Positions 11,633 through 23,237 of a DNA stretch of 64,000 nucleotides are shown here, one piece after another. The stretch is from Caprella mutica (lineage: Eukaryota; Arthropoda; Malacostraca; Amphipoda; Caprellidae): assembly GCA_947561585.1 (NCBI GenBank), contig CANNZV010001043.1, positions 1-64,000 of the forward strand. The letters are read 5' to 3'. The translations under genes were made by a program, and so were the position numbers. Position 1 is the stretch's first letter. Every line of letters starts with the position of its first letter. The notes beneath the pieces are model-generated. The model was given only the letters and a program-made list of their open reading frames with translations, had not been told where the DNA came from and made no database searches.

Positions 11633-12860
11633 ATTACAATAAAATATTTTTTATTATTAGAGAGTATTTTGAATTTTTTGTCTATTTTGGAGAGAAATTT
11701 GAAAATCTTAGGAGACAAATTGCCCCAAAAATATCTGGATATTTTCTGTATTCAATGTTTCAAACTTTCAGAGGCTGGAAAATTATAAGCCAATTTTTGA
11801 GCCAAAATCAAATTTGCACAAATTTTCTGAGCCAAGCCAATTTGGCTCATTTCTTGACGATGTTTTAAAGTGTGGTAGGAGAGTCACCAGTTTAGTGAGG
11901 AAATTGATCCAGGTCGCCACATTTAAGATACTTAAAACTTAAAAGGAGAAATTTGGCTTCCTAGTCCAGTAGGAAAAGTACAGCAGGATTTGTGGATTAA
12001 TCCTAAGCCCAAATCCTGTTTAATTCCTATGTTCCCATGTTATTTGCAGCGCCCAAATCCCAATTTCTGGGTCTGAGGAGACCTTCTTTTCAGACTAGTT
12101 CCTAGTGAAGATTTTACACTCTAAAACATCCTTATGCTTCATGTCTGATGGCTGATGCATGTGTATCTCTTGAGACTATCAATGAGGGATTTGCTTGTCA
12201 TTTACAGGTTTTTCAACTCATTTCACGCCTCAAAAGTCTCCAATATTAATTTACTGACGACTTTGTACATACTTTTAAACATGGCCAAATTTCTCTCCAA
12301 AATGACCAGTCTGCAGAATATGGGAGATATTTGGGATATTCTCTCTGAACAATTTTGAATTAATTCCTATATTCACTTTAATTTTGCTACAAACAGAATA
12401 AGAGATCTCTACTAACAATTTACCAGTTTCTGCGGACTGGCTAAATGATCAAATTGTCATAAATTCTCTCCAAAATTACATAATCGCATAGGAGAAAAAT
12501 AGATATTTTTCACCATTTTCAATTGAAGGGCTCAAAATAACTGTCACACACAAACTCGCCATTAAAATGGCAAGTTTGGTCAGGCTTCACTATATTACCT
12601 GGGCTGAGTGGGCAGTGGGCTGGGTACCCAGTCTGCATTGTTCTCCGAACAATTTTGAATTGATTCCTATATTTACATTAATTTTGCTACGAACACTTCT
12701 GAATTAATCCCTATATTCTCATGAATTTTGCTACGAACAGAATAAGAGATCTCTATGAACACTACTTGTTTCTGCAGTCTGGCTGGGGCCTGGGTAGAGA
12801 TCGTAGAGTAGAAGGTTGAACTGAAAAAACCTTCAACACAGAGTTTAAATAACCTTTAAT
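11633..12860. repeat. Repeat-derived block after the minisatellite element
   Basis: No gene is supported. 11880-12290 is a diverged direct copy of 3205-3490. CAGTCTGCAG-type ends with nearby TTAATTCCTAT phrases recur at about 12304-12450 and 12617-12783, suggesting decayed short TIR elements. Confidence 0.45.
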
Positions 12861-12877
12861 ATTACTAATATCATTAT

Positions 12878-12990
12878 ATTGTGGAGGAATGGCACTCTTC
12901 AATGTGGACTCATAGAGGAACGGCACTCTTCAATGTGGAGGAATGGCAATCTTCAATGTGGAGGAATGGCACACTTCAATGTTGAAGAAG
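12878..12990. repeat. Short tandem array of a GGAATGGCACTCTTCAATGT motif
   Basis: Four to five imperfect copies of a unit of about 24-27 bp containing GGCACTCTTCAATGT. It lies upstream of the gene starting at 13243. No coding signal was seen. Confidence 0.6.
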
Positions 12991-13242
12991 GCACTCTTCT
13001 GTGTATGAGAATTTATTACCAAAATAGATAGTTAAACTATCCAATATGTCATTAAATCTTAGATGTAAACATTTCTTTGAAATTTATTGGAGATCAATTT
13101 AGAATTGCAACAAATAATTATCATAACATTTCTCCTTATTTTCAATAAAACTCACCCCAATGTATATCTGCTAATAGCCTGTATGCTCTTTCAGATCATA
13201 CTATTTTGTTTCTTATTTTTTGTTCACTTGTCAAAAGCAGCT

Positions 13243-14481
13243 ATGAATGCCAGCAGAATACTGGTAAGCACATGATAATCTTAACTATTTAACTTTTATG
13301 CACATATCATTTTGCAATTATGCAGCTACTTGATTATTAACAGGAAAATATATGCTTGAGTGAGCTCAATGTAAAGAGTGAAAAATATGTAAGTTGTAGT
13401 TGTCAAGTTTATTTCCTTAGTTCTTAGTTAATGCATTATTAGTTTGAGGCAAATTTTTCACTGATTTAATTCTAAGAATGAAAGGTGAAATTATAAATAT
13501 TATTTGACTTGATAGGTCAAATCTGCAATAATGTTATTTGCTGTTACGTACAACTCATTCTCAGGGTGCTCTCAGAGGCCAGCAAGCCACCCTAAGGCTG
13601 TTGTGCACTGGGCCAAAAAATACACAAACGACTCCACAGATCATATCCAATGCTGTTAAAACTGAGGCAAATTTAGCTAAAGGACCGGCTCCTGTAAAAA
13701 CTGCAGCAGCTCCTGTAAAAACTGCTGCAGCTCCTGTAAAAACTGCACCAGCTCCTGTAAAAACTGCACCAGCTCCTGTAAAAACTGCACCAGCTCCTGT
13801 AAAAACTGCACCAGCTCCTGTAAAAACTGCACCAGCTCCTTTAAAAACTGCACCAGCTCCTGCCAAGACTGAAGCAGGTCCTGCCAAGGCTGAAGCAGCT
13901 CCTGCCAAGGCCGCACCGGCTTCTGTCAAGACCGCACCAGCTTCTGTCAAGACCGCACCAGCTCCTCCCAAGGCCGCACCAGCTTCTGTCAAGACCGCAC
14001 CAGCTCCTGCCATGGCTGAAGCAGCTCCTGCCAAGACTGAAGCAGCTCCTGCCAAGGCTAAAGCAGCTCCTACCAAGGCTGAAGCAGCTCCTGCCAAGGC
14101 TAAAGCAGCTCCTGCCAAGGCTGAAGCAGCTCCTGCCAAGGCTGAAGCAGCTCCTTCCAAGGCTGAAGCAGCTCCTTCCAAGGCTGAAGCAGCTCCTTCC
14201 AAGGCTGAAGCAGCTCCTGCCAAGGCTGCTAAAACTTCTGACATTAAAACTGCACCAATATTGTCTAAGCCTGCCTATCATAGTCTTGCAACTCCTGCTC
14301 CCAATGCTCATCGTAAGTTTTATTTATAAAATTTTGGGGTCATTTTTTACTCTAAACATAAATGGATTCAATTAATAGATTTTATGGAAATTGAGAGTTT
14401 AATTATTTCATGAAATGATGCATAATTCAGATTTATATTCTCGCATATATTTTATTTTGGTCAGCTGTGATGAGTAGTGAG

Positions 14482-14523
<42 letters not shown>

Positions 14524-14660
14524 AGATTAATTCATAGCTGAGATTTTTATCACAATTCTGGAAGAAGTTGGTCGAATTGGCACTGTTCTTCGACATCGCT
14601 GGTGATATTGCATATTTTACCGGTGCTTTTCTATACATTGTAATGTTTCATATATTATAA
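13243..14660 (+). CDS. Probable mitochondrial-type protein with Pro-Ala-Lys heptad repeats (gene model partial)
   Basis: Function is not recognised. Exon 1 is read as 13243-13263 (MNASRIL, donor GTAAGC) and exon 2 as 13565-14312 (acceptor TTCTCAG, donor GTAAGT); they join at phase 0 to give MNASRILGALRGQQATLRLL. This start is rich in Arg and hydroxyl residues and lacks acidic residues, like a mitochondrial presequence. Residues from about 45 to 235 are tandem 7-residue units, APVKTAP changing to APAKAEA, built from 21-bp DNA repeats. Exon 2 ends at phase 1. A possible last exon at 14538-14660 encodes a basic stretch and one membrane helix (LFFDIAGDIAYFTGAFLYIV), but that frame needs a phase-0 donor, so a small exon is missed, a base is wrong, or this exon does not belong. 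Strand choice rests on splice sites: the minus frames of the repeat are also open. The ATG is in-frame with an upstream hydrophobic open frame from 13087. Confidence 0.5.
14484..14520. repeat. TA dinucleotide microsatellite
   Basis: A run of alternating T and A of about 34 bp, inside the intron before the candidate last exon of the preceding gene. Confidence 0.85.
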
Positions 14661-14724
14661 ATTTATATATTCGAATATATTCTATGCACCTAAAATATTA
14701 AAAAAAAAGGCACAGGAATTATTT

Positions 14725-14822
14725 TTCTGAATATATATTTGGAATATATTTCAGGACATATATTTGGAATATATTTCTGAACATATATTTGGAATATATT
14801 TCTGAATATATATTTGAAATTA
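14725..14822. repeat. Short tandem repeat, GGAATATATTTCTGAACATA unit
   Basis: Three to four imperfect copies of a unit of about 27 bp built on GGAATATATTTC plus ATATATTT. AT-rich and non-coding. The single ambiguous base of the window (N) lies shortly after, near 15040. Confidence 0.6.
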
Positions 14823-15150
14823 AATTAAATATTTTGATAAAAATATTTATTAAATTACTATTTATAATAAATAATCATATGCGAAATTTAAAAAAAATCT
14901 ACACAGTATAACTGTTATATTAGATGATTTCGTTATTGAATTCCTTTATTGAAAACGTATTTTGAATGTTATAATATTGGTATGAATTTAGTTTCCCAAC
15001 ATAATGAAAATTAAGCCAGGAAGCTTAACAGGATGGAATNCTACATCTACAATCATATAGGAAAAAATATTTAATGATTATAGTTTAACTTTTATTTATG
15101 ATATGATCGAAGATATGAAAAATCAGATAATTCGGAGATTATTTCAACTT

Positions 15151-15738
15151 TAAAGGTCTCCTCCTAGCAAATTTTTTTATTGCTTAAATCAACTAGGCTA
15201 GGGTTTCTTATAATTTTACTGCAAATCCCATGAAATTTGATAGCATAATTTTAATTTTTATATGCTTTTAAAGATTTCTATAATCCAAACTCTAAAAAAC
15301 CTACTCTACTTCCGACTTTCTAATTTTCAGTCTGAAGAAGAAGAATGTACACCATTTGTTTTGATTGTCAACTAGGTATTTGGTTTAATAAATCTACTTA
15401 ATATTCCTTTAAAGGTTTAAATTTGGATGAACTAATTATAGAAACGTTTATATACTTTTAGAAACAATTAATATCTTAAAAGAAGACAAAAAACGCATTG
15501 TTTGTTTAAAAATCTAAATTTGAAATCAAAACAAAGAGTGTACATTTTTCTTTCTCAGCGTCAGGTTGGAGATTCGCTCGATTGTTGCTCACAGAGTATT
15601 AAAAAACTTTAAAAGCAAATAATAAAATATATACTGAACCGAATTGTATGCGGTTTGCGGAATAACGATCGTAGACCTTAGTTCTTCAATATTATGTAAT
15701 AAACATATTTTTTTCCCGGAGCCTGGAGAGGACCTTTA
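15151..15738. mobile_element. Non-autonomous TIR element, AAAGGTCTCCTCC ends
   Basis: The left end TTTAAAGGTCTCCTCC is matched by the right end GGAGAGGACCTTTAAG. The interior shares GAATGTACACC(A/G)TTTGTTTTGA with relatives near 26990-27110 (inverted) and 34200-34450. About 590 bp, no long open frame. Confidence 0.6.
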
Positions 15739-16467
15739 AGCTTCAACGGTCTTAAAGGGGCAATTGACATTGTGGCCATCATCGGTCCAACGTTGGATAG
15801 CATCCACATGAAATGTATATAAATGAATCTTTTTTAATCTGTGATATTGTTGACATGTTACATAAAATTGATTCTAAATAATAAATTTTAATATTGTAAG
15901 GTATTTTTTAAATCTATTTGGATAAAGTTATAGCCTAATCAAATTTATTATATTCGTGTTTCCCTGATAACATTGCACTATCGGTTCAACGTCGGTAAAC
16001 GGTGGCAAAGTAAAGGCACGATCGGGCATTGGTACGCCGGTGTTATTACACACTGGGCCAATGCAATGAAAACGACACTGGGTCAACGGTTGCAAAATAA
16101 CACTGGTCCAATTAAGGAAAACATTGGTTAACCAATCCAGTGATTTTTTGATGTACCAGTATATTTATTATACAACTCTACTGGTTCTATTTGGCAGTTA
16201 TCGCCAGACATTCAGAGAGATTAGGTGTAAACGATATCTCCCAACTTTAATCACACCAAATAGCCAATTAATATCTTCAATTAAGTATATCTTTGAAATT
16301 GTAGCCGTTTCAGGCAATTAATTCAATTATTAATTGAAAACCTTATTTATTTCCTTGATAAAAATGAGTTTGGCCGCTAGTTGATTCATATATAGTATGA
16401 AATGTTATTTTTTCGTTTGAAATTATTATTCACATTGAAAATTAAACATTCCATTCAATTTTAAATA

Positions 16468-17762
16468 CAGGGTGGGGCATAAGTTTGGAAGCAAATGAAA
16501 GTGCATATTATAATCCAACGAAAAATATATTTAATAATTTACAGTTATGTATTATTACATAAGGGTTTTAAGAATTCAAAAATCATAAATTTATTCAAAA
16601 TGTCCCCCCTTGTTTTTAATAACAGCCTCAAATCTCCTCCGAACACCTCCTACTGCGGCACGCAACTGTTCTTGTGAAATTTCCTTCCAAGATCTCTGGA
16701 GCGAACGCTTTAAATCATCCACACTGCGATGGAATTTACCACAGGCCTTTAATTCAAGAATGGACCATACAGAAAAGTCCATAGGATTAACATCTGGGGA
16801 GCAGGGAGGTCACATTTCTTTGGACCAAAACCGTGGAAGATGGGCATGGCACCAGTTTTGAGTGACATTTGCAGTATGTGAAGTCGCGCCGTCTTGCTGA
16901 AATGTCCATAGAGTGTCATTACCGAAGTATTCCTTAGCTGACTCCAACATTGGCGTCAAAATATTCTCAATATAACATTTAGCATTGATTAGGCGCCTTG
17001 TTCCACAAAAATTAAAGGAGATATCCAAGTTTCTGAAACGGCGGCCCAGACCATTACTGAAGCAGGTTTCATGGTTCTGTGGACAGTTTTTTGGTTGTAT
17101 GGGATGTCTTTTGCACTTTTACCAATTATTCTGTCATTCCTCCGGTTGTGAGCCATTTCCACTGTGAAAATTTTTTCGTCAGACCAAACAATTTCACCAG
17201 CCGTGCCGGACTTCAATTCTCTCAGAAGTGCTTTGCTTCTCTCCAATCTCTTTTTCTTTACAGCTTCTGACAGAGTCTGTCTCTTTTGGAGGGTGAAAGA
17301 GGACATCTTTAGGTCTTCTTTGACAACTCTTCTCATTGTTCTGGGACTCACATTAGCTGTTTTGGCTACAATCGTATTGACCTTTTCGGGTTCCTCCTGA
17401 TCTTCTCTCGGGCACATTTTATCAGTTGTTTGGTGCATTGTGATCGTGGTTTACCACTTCTTGGACGATCAGTCAAGTCTCCTCTCTCATTAAAACGCTT
17501 CACACACTTCAAAACAGTCGATCTCGCTATTGAGAGAGTCTTTGAAATGACGGAATCTGACTTCCCGGCACGGTGTAGAGCAATAATGGCTTCTCTTTTG
17601 TCTGACATTTTTGAATTGACTAAATTTTTGTAAAAAATAACACTGCCACGTCATAATGTAGTGTCTCTACTATAGTTCAAACCCTATCACCTACTTAGGA
17701 ACTTATTCTTAAGAATTATATTAATGTTTGAAAAATTGCTTCCAAACTTACGCCCCACCCTG
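16468..17762 (-). mobile_element. Tc1/mariner element, DD37D type, inactive
   Basis: Inverted ends CAGGGTGGGGCATAAGTTTG (left) and the same with one change (right, reverse complement), at least 27 bp long, flanked by TA on both sides. 1295 bp. The interior encodes a transposase on the minus strand, broken by frameshifts and a stop (annotated separately). The length is normal for a full-length Tc1/mariner copy. Confidence 0.9.
16591..17608 (-). pseudogene. Broken Tc1/mariner transposase
   Basis: Starts at 17608 (MSDKREAIIALHRAGKS) with a helix-turn-helix region (VISKTLSIARSTVLKCVKRF), then a second DNA-binding segment (PRTMRRVVKEDL), then the DDE catalytic core. The first catalytic Asp is in IVWSDEKIF, the second in TFQQDGATSH, and the third in PDVNPMD. 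With the internal stop counted as one residue, 37 residues lie between the second and third Asp, which fits the DD37D group. Breaks seen: a frameshift near 17375-17400, a frameshift near 17005, and an in-frame TGA at 16810-16812 just before PPCSPDVN. The C-terminus ends EAVIKNKGGHFE. Not functional as read. Confidence 0.88.
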
Positions 17763-17885
17763 TAGAAATATTATTATTTGGTTGAAATAGCGTATATAAA
17801 ATAATATAGATTTCAGTTTGAATTGGCAACTGTTCGATTTTTTCCCCTAATTTTGATCTGTTATTATGTTACTAAATAGTAGTTA

Positions 17886-19880
17886 TTACACTCAGAGAAA
17901 TTTTGATGCACCCAGGTGTTTTGAGTTCACCCTATGGCTTTGTCTTTAAAGCCCGTATTACACTGTGGTTTTGTTATTTATCTCTCTAACTCCGCCCCTT
18001 TTCTCTCTAATAGCGAAAAATGTCATTGCGAGCGCCATGAAATTGCGATCGCTCACTGCGCGATAGAACCAACACCGCCACCGTTTTAGAGGTGATGATA
18101 TTGTCACTGAAGCCTGCCTGCTAAAGAGATTTGAAGTAGTGGAAAAGTATTCTGTTTCATTTTATAAGTTATTCAAGACTTTGTATGGCTACTGAGTGAT
18201 ACAAAAAGAGAATGAACGCTTCTGTGTAGTGTCCAGTGTTGCCATACAATCAATAGAATTAAACATTTTGATATATACGAATGGAATTGCCTCACACAAC
18301 TATCAAAAAGATAATTAACTGAATATATATTCGTGATGACATCGAATTTTATTGTTACGATTAATTTCATTTAAAAGTTGTCAATTTTCCCTAAATTTTA
18401 ATGCACGATCCTCGCCATATCGATTCGTCTAGTGTAATAGCAATTTTGAGAATGGTGAGCGCTATATCTGTATAGAGAGCCAACACCGCCATGGCAAGCG
18501 CCATAGTGTAATACGGGCTTAAAGCGAGATACTTTAGTGCATCAAACATCAAAGCTATTGTAATGTCTTGAGCCCATATTACACTGTGGCACTCGCCATG
18601 GCTCTCTCTACAGATATGGCGCTCACCATTCTCAAAATTGCTATTACACTAGACGAGTCAATATGGCGTTGATCGTGCATTGAAATTTAGGGAAAATTGA
18701 AAAATTTACTATGAAATGAATCGTAGCATTAAAATTCGATGTCATCACGAGTATATATTTAGTTAATTATCTTTTTGATAGTTGTGTGGAGCAATTCCAT
18801 GCCTATATAGTATTATTTTTTTCAATTCTGTTGCTTGTATGGCAACACTGTACAATCTACAGAGAAGCGTTAATTATTTTTTTATACAAAACCTGGTTAT
18901 TTCTTATGCAGATTCTACAATGTATCACGCATTAAGCCGTATTACATTGTGGCGCTCGCTATGGCGGTCGCCACAGTTTTGTTATTTTTCTCTCTAACTC
19001 CACCCCTTTTCTCTCTAATAGCGAAAAATGTCTTGGCGAGCACCACAAAATTGTGATCGCTCACTGCGCGATAGAACCAACACCGCCACCGTTTTAGAGT
19101 TGATGAAATTGTCACTGAAGCCTGCTTAAGAGATTTGAAGTAGTGGAAAAAGTATTTTGTTCCATCTTAAAAGTTATTTAAGACTTTGTACGGCTACTGC
19201 GCGATACAAAAAAGGAATGAACGCTTCTGTGTAGTGTCCAGTGTTGCCATACAATCAATGGAATTAAACTTTTTAATATATACGCATGGAATTGTTTCAC
19301 ACAACTATCAAAAAGATAATTAACTGAATTTATATTCGGGATGACATCGAATCTTATTGGTACGATTCATTTCATAGTAAATTTTTCAATTTTCCCTAAA
19401 TTTCAATGCACGATCACCGCCATATCGACTCGTCTAGTGTAATAGCAATTTTGAGAATGGTGAGCGCCATATCTGTAGAGAGAGACAACACCGCTATGGC
19501 GAGCATCACAGTGTAATACGGGCTTTAGCCATTCAAAGTCTTAAATAACTTGTAAAATAAAATAAAAATTCTTTTTCCACTACTTCAAATCTCTTCAGCA
19601 GGCTTCAGTGACAATTTCATCACCTCTAAAACGGTGGCGGTGTTCGTTCTATCGCGCAATGAGCGATCACAAATTCATGGCGCTCGCCATGGAATTTTTT
19701 GCTATTAGAGAGAAAAGGGGCGGAGTTAGAGAGAAAAATAACAAAACCGTGGCGAGCGCCACAGTGTAATATAGGCTTTAGCTATAAGTTTGTTAAAATG
19801 ATGAGAAAATTAAAGCCTTATTAGGGTGAACTCGAAACACCTGAGTGTATCAGTTGGAGTTGTTTATTTTTCTCAGTGTA
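17886..19880. mobile_element. Nested fold-back/MITE composite
   Basis: The outer inverted ends share ACACT(C/G)AGA and CAGGTGTTT(T/C)GAGTTCACC. Inside are at least two full units with ends AAGCCCGTATTACACTGTGG (17949-18522 and 18934-19526) and two inverted partial units (18571-18920, 19535-19781). All carry the same interior phrases, for example CTCTCTAACTCC and GCGCTCGCCAT. The arrangement is unit, inverted part, unit, inverted part, so the DNA can form large hairpins. Non-coding; small open frames here are chance. Confidence 0.7.
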
Positions 19881-19899
19881 GGTAAATATAATTATTATA

Positions 19900-20130
19900 T
19901 TTTCCTTTATTACGTGTTCGAAAATATACACCCTAATAATAACTTGGAACATATACCCTTCTGATAAAAGTATTTCACATAGCACAAAACTCTTGTTTAT
20001 CTATGAAACACAATTATATACGTCAAAATATCAAACAAATTGCACCTTATATATATTATAATGAGTGAGAGTTAATCTAGGGTCAAATTTTAATGAATTC
20101 ATTCATTCATTACTTTGAACTTTCATCTTT
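19900..20130. repeat. Dispersed repeat, left copy
   Basis: Shares AATAACTTGGAACATA-like and TGAGTGAGAGTTAA phrases with 22840-23040 and 27830-27880 in direct orientation. Non-coding, family unknown. Confidence 0.45.
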
Positions 20131-20164
20131 ATTTAATTCATGCTTTCCCAAGATAAATGGAACG

Positions 20165-20245
20165 GTGGCTAAATCTTATCACTTGAAATGTTCACAAGAG
20201 TTCGTTGTCTATTCAATGAAACTGGTTCTATTAACAATAAAAAGT
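20165..20245. repeat. Inverted partner of 23470-23560
   Basis: CAAGAGTTCGTTGTCTATTC and GAAACTGGTTCTATT here reappear reverse-complemented near 23480-23530. The pair brackets the block of transposase remnants, suggesting arms of a larger decayed element or an inverted duplication. Confidence 0.5.
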
Positions 20246-20509
20246 AAATAAAAACAAAAACAAAAAAAAACACAAACCAAAAACACACTAGTTTTTCTCT
20301 CAGAAAAGCTTTTCGGCAGATTTCATCCACACCAATACCACGTGGTGGAGGATCGTCATACATTCATTTAAATTCCATTTCTATCATTGAACTTCAGTTC
20401 GACCATTAACGAAAACCACATGAATAGCGGTTTTGTAAGTGGTTTATGCAGCAACCATCCAGCACTGCCAATTGAATCGTTTGGACAGACGATCGAGAAG
20501 TTAATTTGC

Positions 20510-21240
20510 CTCCATCAAAAACACATCGAAAAAATACGAATGAAAATCCTCGAAATATCTGGAAAACAAATGATAGGTATGATGCTTGGGTAATGATCTT
20601 CGTTGCAATTATTAATAGAATGGTTCCAATTGTTCAAGCATTCCTTAACGAATATGGCAACTTGTTACCAGTTAATGGTTTTCAAAACTCTGATTGCTCC
20701 ATCACATTATTTGGCCCAGCCTACAACTTCTTCACTTTGGTGGATGCAAGACCACATTGCACAAATACAGCTCTAGAATTTAAGGAAAAGTTTCGAGGTC
20801 GAGTGATTAGCAGAAGTACGGAAATAAAATTCCTGGTCAGCACACAGTCCACATCTCAACTCTTTGGACTTTTGCATATGGGCTGCTGCTCAAACTCGAG
20901 TTTACATGTTTATATATAAAAAAAACAGATCCCAATGAGTCTCGTATACAATGTGCTCAAATCTCCGCTTAAATATATAACAATAAGACTTTCAAGAAAG
21001 TATGCAAGAATGTTCTGAAGCGTGCATCGTTCTGTCTTCACATCGGAGAGGGTCATTTTCAACAACTTTTGTAGGACCTCAGGAGATGTGCCTCATATGA
21101 TATAAGACAATAAATGTTTAATAATAATAAAAATCCTTTCTTTTCCTCCAAAGTGATGCATCTATAATGGTATTTGAATTATTTGTAAGTTCTTCTAATC
21201 CGCAATTAAAAAATTACGTTATCTTATGAAACACAGTGTA
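20510..21240 (+). pseudogene. Degenerate IS630/Tc1-like transposase, forward copy
   Basis: Only fragments remain in shifting frames: a catalytic-core segment around 20700-20830 (FGPAYNFF, DARPHCTNTALEF, RGRVISRSTEI), then DFCIWAAAQTRVY near 20868-20905, and a C-terminal tail KRASFCLHIGEGHFQQLL ending in a stop near 21075. GHFQQLL is a typical end of this transposase group in insects. Several stops and frameshifts are present. The element end near 21190-21238 (CTTCTAATCCGCAATT to ACACAGTGTA) is the inverted partner of the end of the next copy. Confidence 0.65.
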
Positions 21241-21354
21241 GCAGTATGGTTTTGATTATTTTTGCTGCAGCCAATGATTGAATACTGTGATTAAGTAAAT
21301 GACTATCAGTCTATTGGACATGATATACAGCTTATTTACTATACAATACATCCA

Positions 21355-21930
21355 CTGACACACTGTGTTCCATCAGAAACGACATTTTTAAATTGCGAAT
21401 TAGAAGCACTTCTAATGCATCAATTGTCATCATAGATACACCACGTTGATGGCAAAGAAAATATTATTATTAAACATTTATTGTCCTATATATATGGCTA
21501 TATCATATGAGGCCCTACAGAAGTTGTTGAAAATGACCTCCTTCAGCCTGAAGACAGAACGAAGCAAACTTCGAAACATTCTTTCAAATTTCTTAGGGGT
21601 CTCCGGGTTATACCTTTCAGCGAAACTTTAAACACTTTGTATAAGAGACACAATGGAATATTCTTTTTCATATATAAACTCGAGTTTGTGCTGCAGCCAA
21701 GAAGTGAAAATCCAAAGGGTTGAGATATTGATTGTGTGCTGGCCAGGAATTTTCTGTTCTTTTGCTAATGAATCGACCTCTAACCTTTTCAATGAGAAAT
21801 TCTAGAACTGCATTTGTTGAATTTTGTTCAATGTGGTGGAGTGCCGTCTTGCATCACCAAAGTGTAGAACGAGTTGCAGAATGGTGCAGTATGGGCCAAA
21901 TAAGGGTTGCTTGTTTGGTATGCGATCTAT
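21355..21930 (-). pseudogene. Degenerate IS630/Tc1-like transposase, reverse copy
   Basis: The same family as the preceding remnant, on the opposite strand and converging on it. Read on the minus strand: LFGPYCTILQLV, GDARRHSTTLNK, then WPAH..LNPLDFHFLAAAQTRVY, and a tail ASFCLQAEGGHFQQLL with a stop near 21517. The terminal sequence CACACTGTGTTCCATCAGAA at about 21359 matches, reverse-complemented, the end of the forward copy and another end near 23745-23780. Broken by stops and indels. Confidence 0.65.
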
Positions 21931-22403
21931 GAGGTTAATGTGATCTGATAATGCTTTAGTATTTTAATTTTAATAATTATGATAATTTTTCTTTTTAAGT
22001 AACTATGATACAAAACAAACAATATAGACGAGATGATATTGTCACAATGCATTAAAAGTAAAAAAAAACATATATTGATTGCTTATTTTTACTATATATT
22101 CAAATAAGTTAGTTTATATAACGATATTTTCTTGAAGTATTTCCATAATAAGGCTTTGAATATGTAAATGGTATTTAATTATTCAAGGAAATAAAATACT
22201 ATATATATTTGGTATCTCGTATACCTGTTTGTATCTTTTATATTTGCTAATAAATTCTAAATAGATCGCATGCCAAACCAGTAAATGATGATCAGATCGC
22301 AAAGCAAACTAGCACCAAATAATGTCATGTAGCAATCTGAGATATGAAACACCATTAACCGATGACAAGTTACCATCATCATCAAGGAATGCATGAAAGA
22401 TTA

Positions 22404-23237
22404 CAGGCAAGCCTTGCTTTAAGTACAACTCACTTTAACAAAAGTGGTACTTATTTCGAGTCATATGTTTCGAAATAAGAACCGTTCGTAGACATAGAAA
22501 ACGGAGACAATTTTTTGTGATTTTTTCACGGTAACTAAAAAAATCAAAATTATAATCCAGGTGAGATTATTAGAAGCAATTGGTTCAGAAATTCAACATG
22601 TCCCATTTTAGGGTTAGTTCCGTGTTATTGCACGGTTCCATATTTTCGAACACGTGAAAATCTATATATAGCAATCATTATTTAACTTTTGTTTCAATTG
22701 ATAACCATGATACCAATTGTAATTATAGTTAAATTTGTAATTTTTAAATAGTTAAATAATAATTAAATTTATAATTTTTGAATAGTTAAATAATAATTAA
22801 ATTTATAATTTTTTTTCTGACATGTCCGAAATTGTAGAACCAACCAATAACTTGGAACTTAGTACCCTGCTTCCAAAAATATTTCATAAAACATAAAATT
22901 GCTGTTTGTTAAATTATAGAAGTTTAATTAAGTATCTATTAATTACTCATCTATACTGAGTGAGAGTTAAGCTATGGATGGATTTTAAAACATTTAATAA
23001 ATGCACGACTTCAAACTTTTTAATCACAGTCACATACAATGAAAGACTGTATATTATTAATAATATGCTTAGATACGTTTTACTCTAATAATGAATTTTC
23101 TTTCTATAACTCATAGAAAATGAGTTATAAATCAAGGAGTGACAATTATAAATTTCTTGTTACTTTTATTCGCTTTAGTTACCGTTTGGTAACTAAACTG
23201 AGTCGTGATTTGGTAACTAAAGCGGGGGATGCCTGTA
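22404..23237. mobile_element. Non-autonomous TIR element, ACAGGCAAGCC ends
   Basis: The left end TACAGGCAAGCCTTGCTTTA is matched by the right end TAAAGCGGGGGATGCCTGTA (imperfect). About 830 bp. Related ends occur at 24058-24076, 31228-31248 and 36209-36235, and the interior phrase GAAAACGGAGACA recurs at 36300. No transposase was found. Confidence 0.55.

Larger units (their letters stand above)
15960..17870. repeat. Dispersed repeat interrupted by a mariner insertion
   Basis: 15965-16467 plus 17763-17870 align with 25324-25960: same order, direct orientation, phrases such as GATAACATTGCACTATC, GGCACGATCG and TTACACACTGG. The two parts here are separated exactly by the mariner copy at 16468-17762, so the 25-kb copy preserves the empty site. 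Non-coding. Confidence 0.7.

Noticed and set aside
13561..14311. Minus-strand frames through the Pro-Ala-Lys repeat (AGAASALEG and SLGRSCF repeats)
   Set aside because: They mirror the 21-bp repeat; splice sites and the presequence-like start support the plus strand instead.
20169..20363. 64-codon minus-strand open frame with a Phe/Val-rich hydrophobic run
   Set aside because: The run comes from an A-rich low-complexity stretch on the plus strand; no further support.
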